From: Actinocorallia sp. API 0066
GTDB taxonomy: Bacteria; Actinomycetota; Actinomycetes; Streptosporangiales; Streptosporangiaceae
Direction: 5' to 3'
Assembly: GCF_020991275.1 (NCBI RefSeq)
Contig: NZ_JAJLQY010000015.1
Location: forward strand, 62,001-126,000
DNA length: 64,000 bases
Shown: in pieces, positions 25,632 to 34,510 of the stretch
Position numbering within the stretch: the first letter of the stretch is position 1
Layout: every line of letters begins with the position of its first letter
Position numbers and translations under genes: made by a program
Notes under the pieces: generated by a model
The model's input: only the letters and a program-made list of their open reading frames with translations
Told to the model about the DNA's origin: nothing
Databases searched by the model: none

Positions 25632-27017
25632 ATGGACCGTGCCGAGAGGGGGTGGGGATTGCCCGCGTCTGACGGTCTGCGCGCCGCGCTCACGCGGACG
25701 CTGGGCGCGCTCGGCCCCGGCGACCGGCTCGTCGTGCTCGGCCTCGACGGCGTCGGAATCGGCGGCGTCGAACTGCGCCGGACGTCCGCCGGCATCGTCG
25801 AGGGAGCCGCCCTGCCACCCGGCCCGCACGAGCCGTCCCCCGAGGTGACCGCCGCCCTCGACCGGGCCGGCGCCGTCCACCTCGTCCGATGCGACGGCTC
25901 CCCGGCCGCCGCCACCGCGCTCGACCGCCTCCTGTCCCACCGCGGCGACGCCGAGACCGTCGACGCGCCGGGGGCGGACGTCGTCGCGGAGGTCCGCGCG
26001 GCGATCGCCGACGAACCACTCAGGTACCTGCACGAACTCGTCACCGTCCAGGTGGCCCCCGACGGACGGCTCAGCCTGGGCACCCAGCCGCTGTTCGCCC
26101 AGGACACCGTGCGGGGCCTCGCCGTCCCGATCTCCGTGCGCATCGCGCCGGGCAACCCCGACGGCACCGCGTTCGCGCTGGTGTGCCAGGTCGAGACGCG
26201 GCTGCGGCTCGTCTCCGTGCAGCGGCTGCGGCTGCCGCCCGGCGACCACGAGCTCATGGTGGAGCTGCGCGGGCCCGGCCGGGTCCGCATCCTCGGCGCG
26301 GCGGAACGGCCCGAACCCGACCACCGACCGTGGGAGGAGATCTGCGGCACGCTCCCGCCGGTGCTCGCCGAGCCGCGCCCGGCGCACCTGGTGTGCGCCA
26401 TCGAGGACGGCCCCGGCTCCCCGGCCCGGATCTCCCGCGTGCGCGACCTCGTGGCGGAGACCCTGGCCGAGGGCGCGGGCCGCGACGTCAGGGTCTCCCT
26501 GGTGCGCTACGGCCCGCACACGCGCGACCCACGCTCGGCCGACCCCGGCGCCGAGGTGCTGCTGTGGGAGGGCGGGCCGCGCGACGCGCTGGACGCGCTG
26601 CGCGACCTGGCCGGGAAAGGCCCCGCCGACCTCGGCTACCACCGGTGCGCCCAGGTCGAGTGCGCGCTCACCCTGGTGCGCGCGCACGCCCGGCGCGGCC
26701 TGCCGCCGACCGCCCTGCTCGTCGCCGGCGACCGGCCCGCCCACCCGGACCGGACCGCGCCGCACGAGCGGTTCGTCTGCCCGCGCCGGACGGACTGGCA
26801 GCCGCTCATCCGTGCCTTCGAGGCGGAGGGGACGCGCCTCGGCGCGCTCGTAGGCGCCGCCCCTAGGCAGGCGGAACCGTTCTGGCGGACGCTCGGCCGC
26901 GACGTCCTCGCGACCACGGACACCGCGGACATGCGCGCGGTCGGCCGGTCCCTGGGCGTCCTGGAGGACGGACCCCGGCGCGTCCCGTTCCCCATCGTCG
27001 TCACCGCCCCGGAATGA
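25632..27017 (+). CDS. Uncharacterised protein with vWA-like domain, first gene of GTPase operon
   Basis: A 461-residue soluble protein I cannot assign to a named family with certainty. GAGG lies six bases before the ATG. The N-terminal 95 residues form alternating strands and helices (RLVVLGLDGVGIGG; AVHLVRCDGS). A beta-rich middle follows (ELVTVQVAPDGRLSLGTQPLF; ELMVELRGPGRVRILGAAERP). The last 200 residues resemble a divergent vWA/Rossmann domain: PAHLVCAIEDGPGSPARISRVRDLV in place of the metal-site DxSxS, then VRVSLVRYGPH and TALLVAGDRP. It precedes the GTPase gene by seven bases. vWA-like plus GTPase plus large partner suggests a regulated complex; this is inference. Confidence 0.8.
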   Translation: MDRAERGWGLPASDGLRAALTRTLGALGPGDRLVVLGLDGVGIGGVELRRTSAGIVEGAALPPGPHEPSPEVTAALDRAGAVHLVRCDGSPAAATALDRLLSHRGDAETVDAPGADVVAEVRAAIADEPLRYLHELVTVQVAPDGRLSLGTQPLFAQDTVRGLAVPISVRIAPGNPDGTAFALVCQVETRLRLVSVQRLRLPPGDHELMVELRGPGRVRILGAAERPEPDHRPWEEICGTLPPVLAEPRPAHLVCAIEDGPGSPARISRVRDLVAETLAEGAGRDVRVSLVRYGPHTRDPRSADPGAEVLLWEGGPRDALDALRDLAGKGPADLGYHRCAQVECALTLVRAHARRGLPPTALLVAGDRPAHPDRTAPHERFVCPRRTDWQPLIRAFEAEGTRLGALVGAAPRQAEPFWRTLGRDVLATTDTADMRAVGRSLGVLEDGPRRVPFPIVVTAPE

Positions 27018-27024
27018 GGCCAGC

Positions 27025-27960
27025 GTGCAACCATCCGTGACACCCGAGGCGCCCGAGGAGCGGATCGCGATGTGGGGGCCGACGGGATCGGGCAAGACGA
27101 CGTTCCTCGGCGCGCTGAACCTCGCCCTGAACACGCAGGAAAGCCCGTGGCGGCTCACCGGCGCCGACGACGCCTCCACCGACGCGCTGATCGACATGAC
27201 GCGGCGGCTCACGGAGGGCCAGGCGTTCCCGGAAGCGACACAGAAGATAGACCGCTACCGCTGGTATCTCATCCGCGAACTGGAGGAGCGGTACGGCCTG
27301 TTCGGGCGCAAGCGGCGGCAGCGGCAGCTACAGGTCGGCCTGGACCTCGTCGATCCCAGCGGGGGGCACTACGCGTCCCCCCATGAGGAGCTGGTGGAGT
27401 ACCTCGTGAGCAGCAGGGGCATCGTGCTGTTGTTCGACCCCGAACGCGAGTACGCCTACGGCGACGCGTTCAGTTCGCTGCACGCCATGCTGAGCCGCGT
27501 CGACAAGCGGATGCTCGAAGACGGTCTTCTCCTGCCCGGGGGGAAACTGCCGCACCATGTGGCCGTGTGCGTCACCAAGTTCGACGAGTACCGGGTGCTG
27601 AAGACCGCCGAGCGCCTTCGCCTGGTGACGACGGACCTCACCGACAGGTTCGGGTTCCCGCGGGTGGAGGGGGAGGACAGGCGCGAGCTTTTCCGCGAGC
27701 TGTGCGCGGTCCGCTCGCCCGCGAACGCGCAGTTCATCACCAGCACGCTGGAAAGGTATTTTCGGGCAGATCAGATCTCGTATTTTGTCACTTCGGCGGT
27801 GGGCTTCCACGTGAACGAGCGAACGGAACTCTACGATCCCGACGACTTCTCCAACCTTGACGATCCCGCCTCGGGGCCGACGCGGATCAGAGGTCCCGTT
27901 TATCCGATCCAGGTATTGGAACCGGTGCTGTGGCTCAGTGAGCGGCTGACGGAGGGCTGA
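27025..27960 (+). CDS. TRAFAC-like GTPase
   Basis: A 311-residue P-loop protein starting with GTG. Walker A is MWGPTGSGKTTFLGALNLAL (residues about 14-33). The region LQVGLDLVDPSGGHY takes the place of the G3 switch (DxxG). The specificity motif is VAVCVTKFDEYR, a T/NKxD-type G4 box, so guanine nucleotide is likely. The C-terminal part is acidic and includes YFVTSAVGFHVNER, which fits the G5 SA motif. There is no membrane segment. It lies between the vWA-like gene (7-base gap) and the large partner gene (3-base gap). Similar GTPases occur in actinobacterial conflict or signalling operons with GAP1-type partners. Confidence 0.82.
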   Translation: MQPSVTPEAPEERIAMWGPTGSGKTTFLGALNLALNTQESPWRLTGADDASTDALIDMTRRLTEGQAFPEATQKIDRYRWYLIRELEERYGLFGRKRRQRQLQVGLDLVDPSGGHYASPHEELVEYLVSSRGIVLLFDPEREYAYGDAFSSLHAMLSRVDKRMLEDGLLLPGGKLPHHVAVCVTKFDEYRVLKTAERLRLVTTDLTDRFGFPRVEGEDRRELFRELCAVRSPANAQFITSTLERYFRADQISYFVTSAVGFHVNERTELYDPDDFSNLDDPASGPTRIRGPVYPIQVLEPVLWLSERLTEG

Positions 27961-27963
27961 GGA

Positions 27964-30189
27964 ATGGCCGGAGAGAGGGCCGTCCCGGTGGAGTGGGCGG
28001 AATGGGGCAAGCGGCCGGATGGCCGGGACTATGGGGTTGTCGGGCACAGTGTCGGTGCCCTGAGCAGCGCGAACTTTCATCGGCTCCTCACCCGGTTCTC
28101 CACGGGCAGCGCGGACCAGCCCCCCGTCGTCAGCGTCAACGGGACGAGCAGCACCGGCTGGATGGGGCTCGCCATCCAGGAGAACACCCCGGAACTCGAC
28201 CACGTCGGCCGCGTCATCAAACGGACCCGCTACTTCTGCCTCCACCTCGACCGGCTGGAACACCCCGTGACCTACCGGGAGCTGCACAGGGCCGTCGCGG
28301 GCATCTACCAGCTCCCCGCCGACAGGCGGCCCCTCCGGCTCTCGCTGGCGCCCCTGGATCCCGACGCGCTCGCCGCCGAGCTGTACGAACAGGAACAGGC
28401 GATCACCACCGCCGCGCTGCTCCTACAGAGTGAACCGGTGATCCGGATCGTCGGCGCCGACCATATGCCCTGGCAGGAACGGCTCCGGCATCTCGACCTC
28501 GTAGCGGCCCTGCTGCCTTACGGGATGCGCCCGACGCTGTCGGCTTCCACCTGGGTGCGCAGCACCACCGAGACCGAGATCAGGCTTGCGTTCGCCGACG
28601 CCGCGCGGCCCGGCGTGACCGCCCTGACCTGGGGCGAGGAACCAGAGGCCACGCACCGGCTCACCCGTTACCAGGACTATCGGACGGCTGTCGACAAACG
28701 TGGCAGGGCGGGCTTCATCGACTACCTCTCGCGGCAGACCGAACCGCTCGATTTCTCCAAGAAAGGCCGCGCCGGCGCGATGGACGCGGTACGGCGGGCC
28801 AGCGACGTCGCGCACTCCCCCCGGGCCAACGGAGCGGGCCCCGTCGGCCCCCGCGTGGCCGCCACGCTCGCCGCCTGCGTCGAGTCCATCCGGACCCGCG
28901 ACCCCGTGGCCCTGCGAGCGGCCGCGACGCGCCTGCGGGAGATCGAGAATTCGGGCGAGCGCGAGTACCGGCGCGATCTGCGCTCGCTCGTCCGCGAAGG
29001 ACGGCTGCTGGACCCCGATGGCTGGCCCCGCGACGGCGAACCCCTGCTCCCCCCCGAGAAAGCCATGGGCTTTGTCGAGAGTGTGCTCTGGGCCGTCTGG
29101 GGGCACCAGCCGACGGCGGAGGACCTGCGCGAGATCGAAGCCGACCTCGGAACGCGGCTCACCCCTCGTGTGCTGTGGGCGCTGTGCGCGACCGAACCGG
29201 CGGGCGCGCTCGCCCGGCTCGAACTCTACGTAAGGATCGAGCGCGCCATGGCTCCGCAGCAGGCCGCCGAGAACAGGCTGCGACTCCTGGGCGGCGTCCC
29301 GGTCGGGGACCTCGTCGCCGCCGCCGTCGAACCGCCCGCCGACGCGCCACGGCTGGCCACCGCGATCGACGAACTGGTCCGCCGATGCGCCGCCGACGAC
29401 GGCGAACGAAGCGAGATCGGCGGGCACCTGGCCGCGGTCGGCTACCTCGCCCGCCCCCTCGCCGAGGTTTACGACGCGGCGGGCCAGGCGACGTCCCTGC
29501 GGAAGCTGATCCAGGCCGTGCACGGAGGCGGGCTCGACGCGATGGGGCTCCGGGACGTCCTGCGGCCCACCGGCAGGAACGGCATGAACATGCCGACCGC
29601 GGTGCTCGTCACGGTCGCCGTCGACCTGCACGGGCCCAACGCGGGCGCCGCCCTGCTCACAGGACACCTCCCCGACGTGTTCGCGAAGGCGGGGGCGGCA
29701 GAGGACCAGGTGTGGTTCGCGACGCTGCTGTCGTACTCCGCCCTACCCGTCGGGCCTACCGAGCCCGCGCCTCCGCTCCCTCCGCCTGCGCACCACCAGA
29801 GGGAGGTCCCTACCCACGAGTTCCCGCCGCCGGGGCCCGATCCCTCCGGGGCCGCTTCCCAGGGTCACGCTCCCGGGCGTCGACGTCCACGGTTCGCCTT
29901 CTGGAAGGACCGGGCGCGGTGGTTCGCCTTCTGGAAGGGCCGGGCGCCGTCGCCGCACGGGCAGGCCGCCTCGGAGCCTTCGCCCAGGCCGGCGCCGCCG
30001 CCTTCCGGCACGCGGCAGGAACCACGCCCCATCTACGACCGCAAGAACATGGGCGCATCGATCGCGGCCATCCTGGTGGCCGTCATCATCGTTGTGGGAC
30101 TCATCTACGCCGTCGTATCCATCTCTGGAACGCCCGAGCCCGCACCGCCGCCCGCCCCGACCCCCGCAGGCCCGTTCGGCGAGGGCTAG
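27964..30189 (+). CDS. Large GTPase-partner protein with C-terminal membrane anchor (GAP1-like?)
   Basis: A 741-residue protein. The N-terminal part (VEWAEWGKRPDGRDYGVVGHS ... FHRLLTRFSTGSADQPP) and the later LRHLDLVAALLPYGMRPTLSASTW recall GTPase-associated GAP1-type proteins; this is a family-level impression, not proven. The middle is helical and rich in Arg/Glu/Ala. Residues about 600-690 are Pro-rich and disordered, with a repeated FAFWK(D/G)RA. One membrane helix (ASIAAILVAVIIVVGLIYAVV) near residue 700 and a short Pro-rich outer tail follow, giving a tail-anchor-like topology. It follows the GTPase by three bases. Its TAG stop overlaps the convergent kinase stop through the shared CTAG. 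Confidence 0.8.
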   Translation: MAGERAVPVEWAEWGKRPDGRDYGVVGHSVGALSSANFHRLLTRFSTGSADQPPVVSVNGTSSTGWMGLAIQENTPELDHVGRVIKRTRYFCLHLDRLEHPVTYRELHRAVAGIYQLPADRRPLRLSLAPLDPDALAAELYEQEQAITTAALLLQSEPVIRIVGADHMPWQERLRHLDLVAALLPYGMRPTLSASTWVRSTTETEIRLAFADAARPGVTALTWGEEPEATHRLTRYQDYRTAVDKRGRAGFIDYLSRQTEPLDFSKKGRAGAMDAVRRASDVAHSPRANGAGPVGPRVAATLAACVESIRTRDPVALRAAATRLREIENSGEREYRRDLRSLVREGRLLDPDGWPRDGEPLLPPEKAMGFVESVLWAVWGHQPTAEDLREIEADLGTRLTPRVLWALCATEPAGALARLELYVRIERAMAPQQAAENRLRLLGGVPVGDLVAAAVEPPADAPRLATAIDELVRRCAADDGERSEIGGHLAAVGYLARPLAEVYDAAGQATSLRKLIQAVHGGGLDAMGLRDVLRPTGRNGMNMPTAVLVTVAVDLHGPNAGAALLTGHLPDVFAKAGAAEDQVWFATLLSYSALPVGPTEPAPPLPPPAHHQREVPTHEFPPPGPDPSGAASQGHAPGRRRPRFAFWKDRARWFAFWKGRAPSPHGQAASEPSPRPAPPPSGTRQEPRPIYDRKNMGASIAAILVAVIIVVGLIYAVVSISGTPEPAPPPAPTPAGPFGEG
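29891..29950 (+). repeat. Two tandem 30-base units in the Pro-rich linker
   Basis: GGTTCGCCTTCTGGAAGG begins at 29891 and again at 29921; the 30-base units differ by a few bases. In protein this gives FAFWKDRARW then FAFWKGRAPS just before the membrane anchor. Confidence 0.9.
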
Positions 30190-32183
30190 CGGGCGAGGGA
30201 CCAGAGGCGGAGGGTGGTGTCTCGGGAGGCGGTGAGGGCTAGGGGGGTGCCGGTGAGGTCGGAGGAGGTGACGGACCAGACGCGGTCGGTGTGGCCGCGG
30301 AAGGGGGCGCCGAGCGGCTCTCGGGTGGTGGTGTCCCAGATTCGGGCGGTGTGGTCCTCGCCGCCGGAGATGATGATGTGGCGGTCCTGGAGGACGGCGG
30401 TGGAGACGGACCAGACCGTGCCGTTGTGGCCGGTGAGGGGGGCGCCGTCCTGGCGGCGGGCGTTCAGGTCCCAGACGCGGATCGTGCCGTCGTCGCCTCC
30501 GGTGACGGCGACGGGCTTGCCGTTCACCACGGTGAGGGAGAGGGCTCGGACGGGGCCTTCGTGGCCCGTCAGGGAGGCCAGTTCGACGGCCGCGCGGACA
30601 TCCCAGAGGCGGACGGTGCCGTCCTCGCCCGCCGAGACGACAAAGGGCGCGCCGTCGAGTTCGGTCAGCGCGGCCGCCCAGACGGTGCCTTCGTGGCCGG
30701 TCAGCTTCACGAGCTGCTTACGGTCCTCCAGGGCCCAGATGTGGATGGACGCGTCCGCTCCGGCGCTCACCACGACGGGCCGCCTGTCGTACTCGCCTGT
30801 GGCGACGGCCTTCACATCACCGTCGTGGCCTGAGTAGACGCCGATGGTGCTTCCGTCGGTCGGATTCCAGACGCGCACCGTGTCGTCGTCTGAGGCGCTC
30901 ACCACGACGGGCGCGCTACGCAGGCTCCCGAACGCGACGGAACGCACCCACCCCGTGTGGCCGCGCAGCACCGGGCCCGCCGCCTCGCCCGTCGTGAGGT
31001 TCCACAGCCTGACGGTCTGGTCGTCGGAGCCGGTCGCCGCGACGGGCGTGCCGTCCACCGTCCCGGCCGCGACGGACCTGATGTCGTTCCCGTGGCCGAG
31101 GACGGGCGCGCGGGCGGGCTGCCCGAACGTCGGCGCGGCCGCGGGCCCGGCCGACGGCTTGCCCTCCGGCCACGCGAACAGGGCGACCGCGACGAGCGCG
31201 ACGGCCGCGCCCGCCACCACCGGGATCCACCGCCGCCGCCCACCACGCTCCACGACCTCCCGCGACACCCGCGTCGGCACCTCCGGCCCCGCGCTCCCGG
31301 CCCACGCCGCCCCCGCCGCGCCGGGGACCGGGGTGTGCTGGGCGGGGTGGCCTTCGACGGCGACGGTCGCGGGGCGGGTCTCCTGGACGGCTGCCGGCGG
31401 GTGGCCGCTGAGCAGCGTGTGGAGTTCCTCGGCTGTGGGGCGCGCCAGCGGGTCCTTGGACAGGCAGCGTAGGACGATCTCGCGCAGCGGGTCCGGTAGG
31501 CCGGAGACGTCAGGTGAGCCGTTCAGGATGGAGTGCAGCAGGGCCGGGAGGGTGTCGCCGGGGAAGGGGCGGTGCCCGGTCGCGGCGTAGACGATCGTCC
31601 CTGCCCACGCGAAGATGTCGGCGGCCCGAGTGACGGGCTCCTGGCCGAACTGTTCGGGTGCCATGTAAGCCGGGGTGCCTACCGCCGCCGTCCGGGTGCC
31701 CGCCTGGTCGAGCGCCCGCGCGATCCCGAAGTCGATGACGACGGGGCCCTCGGGTCCGAGGATGACGTTCGCGGGCTTGAAGTCCCGGTGCACGATCCCG
31801 GCCCGGTGGATGGCCGCCAGGGCGCTCGACGTCGTCACGGCGAGCCGGTGCAGGCCGCCTCCGGCGCGCGGCCCGTCGCGCCGCACGAGCGCCTCCAGGG
31901 AGTCGCCGGGCACGTACTCGCTGACGATGTACGGCCTGCCCTCGTGCACGCCCGCGTCCAGCACCCGCGCCGTGCAGAACGGCGCGACCCGCCGCGCGAC
32001 CTCCACCTCGCGCAGGAACCGCCGCATCGCGTCGGCGTTGGCGGCCGCCCCCTCGTGCAGGATCTTCACCGCGACCCGTCCGGCGCCCCCGTCCGTCCCG
32101 AGGTACACCGACCCCTGCCCGCCGCTCCCCAGCAACCGCACAAGCCGGTACCCCCCGACCGCACCCGGCACCCCACCCACCAC
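30186..32183 (-). CDS. Ser/Thr protein kinase with seven WD40 repeats
   Basis: A 665-residue kinase. The catalytic domain (residues 1-265) has LLGSGGQGSVYLG, VAVKIL, SEYVPGDSLEAL, IVHRDFKPANVIL, VVIDFGIARAL and TPAYMAPEQF; the loop reads HRDFKPAN where HRDVKPAN is usual. A Pro/Thr-rich linker leads to one probable membrane helix (WIPVVAGAAVALVAVALFAW, residues about 318-337). Residues 350-665 hold seven WD40 units, each with GH...V and a final (I/V/L)W, for example LTGHEGTVWAAALTEL ... GTVRLWD, one complete propeller outside the membrane. GGAGGAGGG precedes the GTG start. Stop overlaps the convergent GTPase-partner stop. Confidence 0.95.
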   Translation of the reverse strand: MVGGVPGAVGGYRLVRLLGSGGQGSVYLGTDGGAGRVAVKILHEGAAANADAMRRFLREVEVARRVAPFCTARVLDAGVHEGRPYIVSEYVPGDSLEALVRRDGPRAGGGLHRLAVTTSSALAAIHRAGIVHRDFKPANVILGPEGPVVIDFGIARALDQAGTRTAAVGTPAYMAPEQFGQEPVTRAADIFAWAGTIVYAATGHRPFPGDTLPALLHSILNGSPDVSGLPDPLREIVLRCLSKDPLARPTAEELHTLLSGHPPAAVQETRPATVAVEGHPAQHTPVPGAAGAAWAGSAGPEVPTRVSREVVERGGRRRWIPVVAGAAVALVAVALFAWPEGKPSAGPAAAPTFGQPARAPVLGHGNDIRSVAAGTVDGTPVAATGSDDQTVRLWNLTTGEAAGPVLRGHTGWVRSVAFGSLRSAPVVVSASDDDTVRVWNPTDGSTIGVYSGHDGDVKAVATGEYDRRPVVVSAGADASIHIWALEDRKQLVKLTGHEGTVWAAALTELDGAPFVVSAGEDGTVRLWDVRAAVELASLTGHEGPVRALSLTVVNGKPVAVTGGDDGTIRVWDLNARRQDGAPLTGHNGTVWSVSTAVLQDRHIIISGGEDHTARIWDTTTREPLGAPFRGHTDRVWSVTSSDLTGTPLALTASRDTTLRLWSLAR

Positions 32184-32317
32184 GGCTTCCCTCCTCCGCC
32201 CCCACCGAAGCTAGCCCCCCACCTGGGCCCACCCCCGCCTCCCACCAACAGTTCACCCCCCGTTCTCCGACCCCTCACACAGGAAGCGCCATCGGAGCAC
32301 GAGCAGGTAGGCAGCCC

Positions 32318-34093
32318 TCACGCCAACGAGCGGAGGAGGCGGGCTCGGGTGAGGGCCAGAGCGAGGGCGGCGAGGGTGCAGAGGGAGATGAGCAGGAAGG
32401 TGGTGCGCACGTCCTCGGTAGAGAGGCGGTAGGCGGTGAAGTGGAGGAGGGCGGGGACAGCAAGGACGGCGGCCCAGCCGGTGTAGGTGGCCGAGGTCGT
32501 GCGGGCGGGGTCGGGGTGGAGTTCGTGCCACGTGAGCAGGGCGAAGGTGGTGAGGGCGGCCAGCCAGGCGCCCCAGGTGGACGCGCCCAGGGCGATGAGG
32601 AGGACGAGGGCGCAGGCGCCGCTGAAGAGGAAGGTCCGGCGTGAAGGGGACGTGACGCGTGGCCTCCGGTCGGCGAACAGGGCGGCCGCGCCGCACAGGG
32701 TGGCGACGGCCAGGGCGAAGTAAGGCAGGAACATCCAGCCGATGGTGTAGCCGATCTCCCTGATACGGCTGGCCAGGTCGAGGGACTGCGCGACGGTCAA
32801 GGGCGCGGCGCCCGCCAGGAGCGCGGGCCACACCCGTCCGCGCGGCACCGCCACCATCGCGACAAGCCCGGCCGCGAAAGGCAGCCCGGCCAAGGCGAGC
32901 AGCAGATAGTGGACGCTGTGCTCACCGAGCGCGCCGTCGCTCAGGTAGTGCAGCTCCTTCGACAGTTCAAGCGCGAACCGTATGTACCAGCTCTCGAACG
33001 GGTTGCTCTCGATGTCGAGATACGACCCGCCCACCGGGATCAGCCGCAGGCCGACCGTCATCCACTGGACCACCCACAGCACCGCGGCGGCGAGCAGCGC
33101 TGCGGCCGCGAGAAGCCGCCACACGAGCGCGCGCGACCTCGTGGACGGCGGCGCGACGACGGGCGCCGGGCGGCCGCCGCCCCCGAGAGTAGTGCGGCGC
33201 GGCGGAGGCACCGTCGCGGGCGTCTCAAGACGCGTCTGGAAGGCCGACGGCGCCGACTCCAGCACCGTCACCCCGGCGGACGGGGCGGCCAGCGCCGTCA
33301 GCTCGGACCGGATCAGGGCGACGTCAGGCCGCTCTTCGGGCGATTTCGCCAGGAGCGCGAACAGAAGCGGCTCCAGCTCGGGCGCCCGCGCGAGGAGCGG
33401 AGGGTCCTCCGTCAGGACGGCGGCCAAGGAGGCACCGAGGTTGCTACGGATGAACGGTGAGATGCCTTCGGCGGCGAAGTACAGCGTCACCCCGAGCCCC
33501 CAGAGGTCGGCCGCCAGCTCCGCCCGTTCTCCTCTGACCTGCTCGGGTGCCATGTAAGCGGGCGATCCAAGGACGGCCCCTTCGGCCGTCAGCGTGGCTT
33601 CTCCCTCAAGGCGGGCGATCCCGAAGTCGGTGAGCTTGACCCCGGTCGGCGGGACGAGGACGTTCGCGGGCTTGATGTCGCGGTGCACGATGCCGAGCCC
33701 GTGCGCGGCTTCCAGCACGTCGAGGATGGCGAGGCCCAGTTGGGCGACCCGGGCGACGGGGAGCGGCCCCTCCCGTTCGACGAGGTCCTGGAGCGACCCG
33801 GCGGCGACGTACTCCATGACGATGAGCACGCCCCCGTCGTCGCGGATGACGTCGTACACGGTGACGGCCCCGGGGTGGCTGAGCCGGGCCGCCGCCCGCG
33901 CCTCCCGGCTCATCCGCTCACGCCGCTCGGCCTGCGCCGTCCCGGTCAGGCCCGGCGCCGCGAGCACCTGCTTGATGGCCACCTCACGGCCCAGTTCGGT
34001 GTCCTCACCACGCCAGACGACGCCCATCCCGCCACGCCCGAGCTCGGCGACGACCCGGAACCTCCCCGCCAACATCTCGCCCTGCCCACCCAT
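32318..34093 (-). CDS. Ser/Thr protein kinase fused to polytopic membrane domain
   Basis: A 591-residue kinase from the ATG at 34093 (GAGGAG five bases upstream). Kinase motifs: VAELGRGGMGVVWRGED, VAIKQVL, MEYVAAGSLQDLVE, IVHRDIKPANVLV, LTDFGIARLE and SPAYMAPEQV. A Pro/Thr-rich linker follows. The last 280 residues have about seven or eight hydrophobic helices (ALVWRLLAAAALLAAAVLWVV, YLLLALAGLPFAAGLVAMVAV, GWMFLPYFALAVATLCGAAAL and others) with a first outer loop of about 60 residues containing several aromatic and acidic residues. A kinase fused to a multi-spanning sensor-like domain suggests sensing in the membrane or of the outer loop ligand. A 134-base gap with only short C-rich runs separates it from the WD40 kinase gene. 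Confidence 0.94.
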   Translation of the reverse strand: MGGQGEMLAGRFRVVAELGRGGMGVVWRGEDTELGREVAIKQVLAAPGLTGTAQAERRERMSREARAAARLSHPGAVTVYDVIRDDGGVLIVMEYVAAGSLQDLVEREGPLPVARVAQLGLAILDVLEAAHGLGIVHRDIKPANVLVPPTGVKLTDFGIARLEGEATLTAEGAVLGSPAYMAPEQVRGERAELAADLWGLGVTLYFAAEGISPFIRSNLGASLAAVLTEDPPLLARAPELEPLLFALLAKSPEERPDVALIRSELTALAAPSAGVTVLESAPSAFQTRLETPATVPPPRRTTLGGGGRPAPVVAPPSTRSRALVWRLLAAAALLAAAVLWVVQWMTVGLRLIPVGGSYLDIESNPFESWYIRFALELSKELHYLSDGALGEHSVHYLLLALAGLPFAAGLVAMVAVPRGRVWPALLAGAAPLTVAQSLDLASRIREIGYTIGWMFLPYFALAVATLCGAAALFADRRPRVTSPSRRTFLFSGACALVLLIALGASTWGAWLAALTTFALLTWHELHPDPARTTSATYTGWAAVLAVPALLHFTAYRLSTEDVRTTFLLISLCTLAALALALTRARLLRSLA

Positions 34094-34510
34094 GAGGCTC
34101 CTCACCGCGACCCGAGATCCCCAACATGCCCCACCCCCCGATCCCCCGCAACCACCCACGTGTTACACGAAACCGACAAGACGCGACGCGCAGGCCGCGA
34201 ACTTCAAGGGCTGCCTCGCCCGCCAACAGGGCAACCCGTGCGGCACTTCATGACCGCCTACCAGACCCCCGGCGCCCATCCCGCGCAGCGGTTCGGCGAC
34301 GCCGTCCAGGCCGCGCAGGGCTACGCGCGGCTCGGCGAGGCGGCGGCCGCCCACCTGGCCGAGGGCCTGGACACGCCACCCGCCGACCAGCGAGGCGCTG
34401 AGTGGACGGGCGAGTACCGCGACGCCGACGCCGTCGCACCTCGGGGTGACGTGGAACGGGCCCCGGCCGGACGCGGGGCGGCGTCGTGGCGGGGGCCCGT
34501 GTGGGTGGGG
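34094..34510. other. 417-base gap with coding-like but unterminated plus-strand stretch
   Basis: No gene can be called here with confidence. From the ATG at 34251 the plus strand reads MTAYQTPGAHPAQRFGDAVQ and continues as an amphipathic, normally biased actinobacterial sequence for about 80 codons before running without a stop into the antisense of the helicase gene. It has no ribosome-binding site. It may be the 5' remnant of a broken gene. The kinase promoter should lie in the AT-richer part around 34140-34210. Confidence 0.4.
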
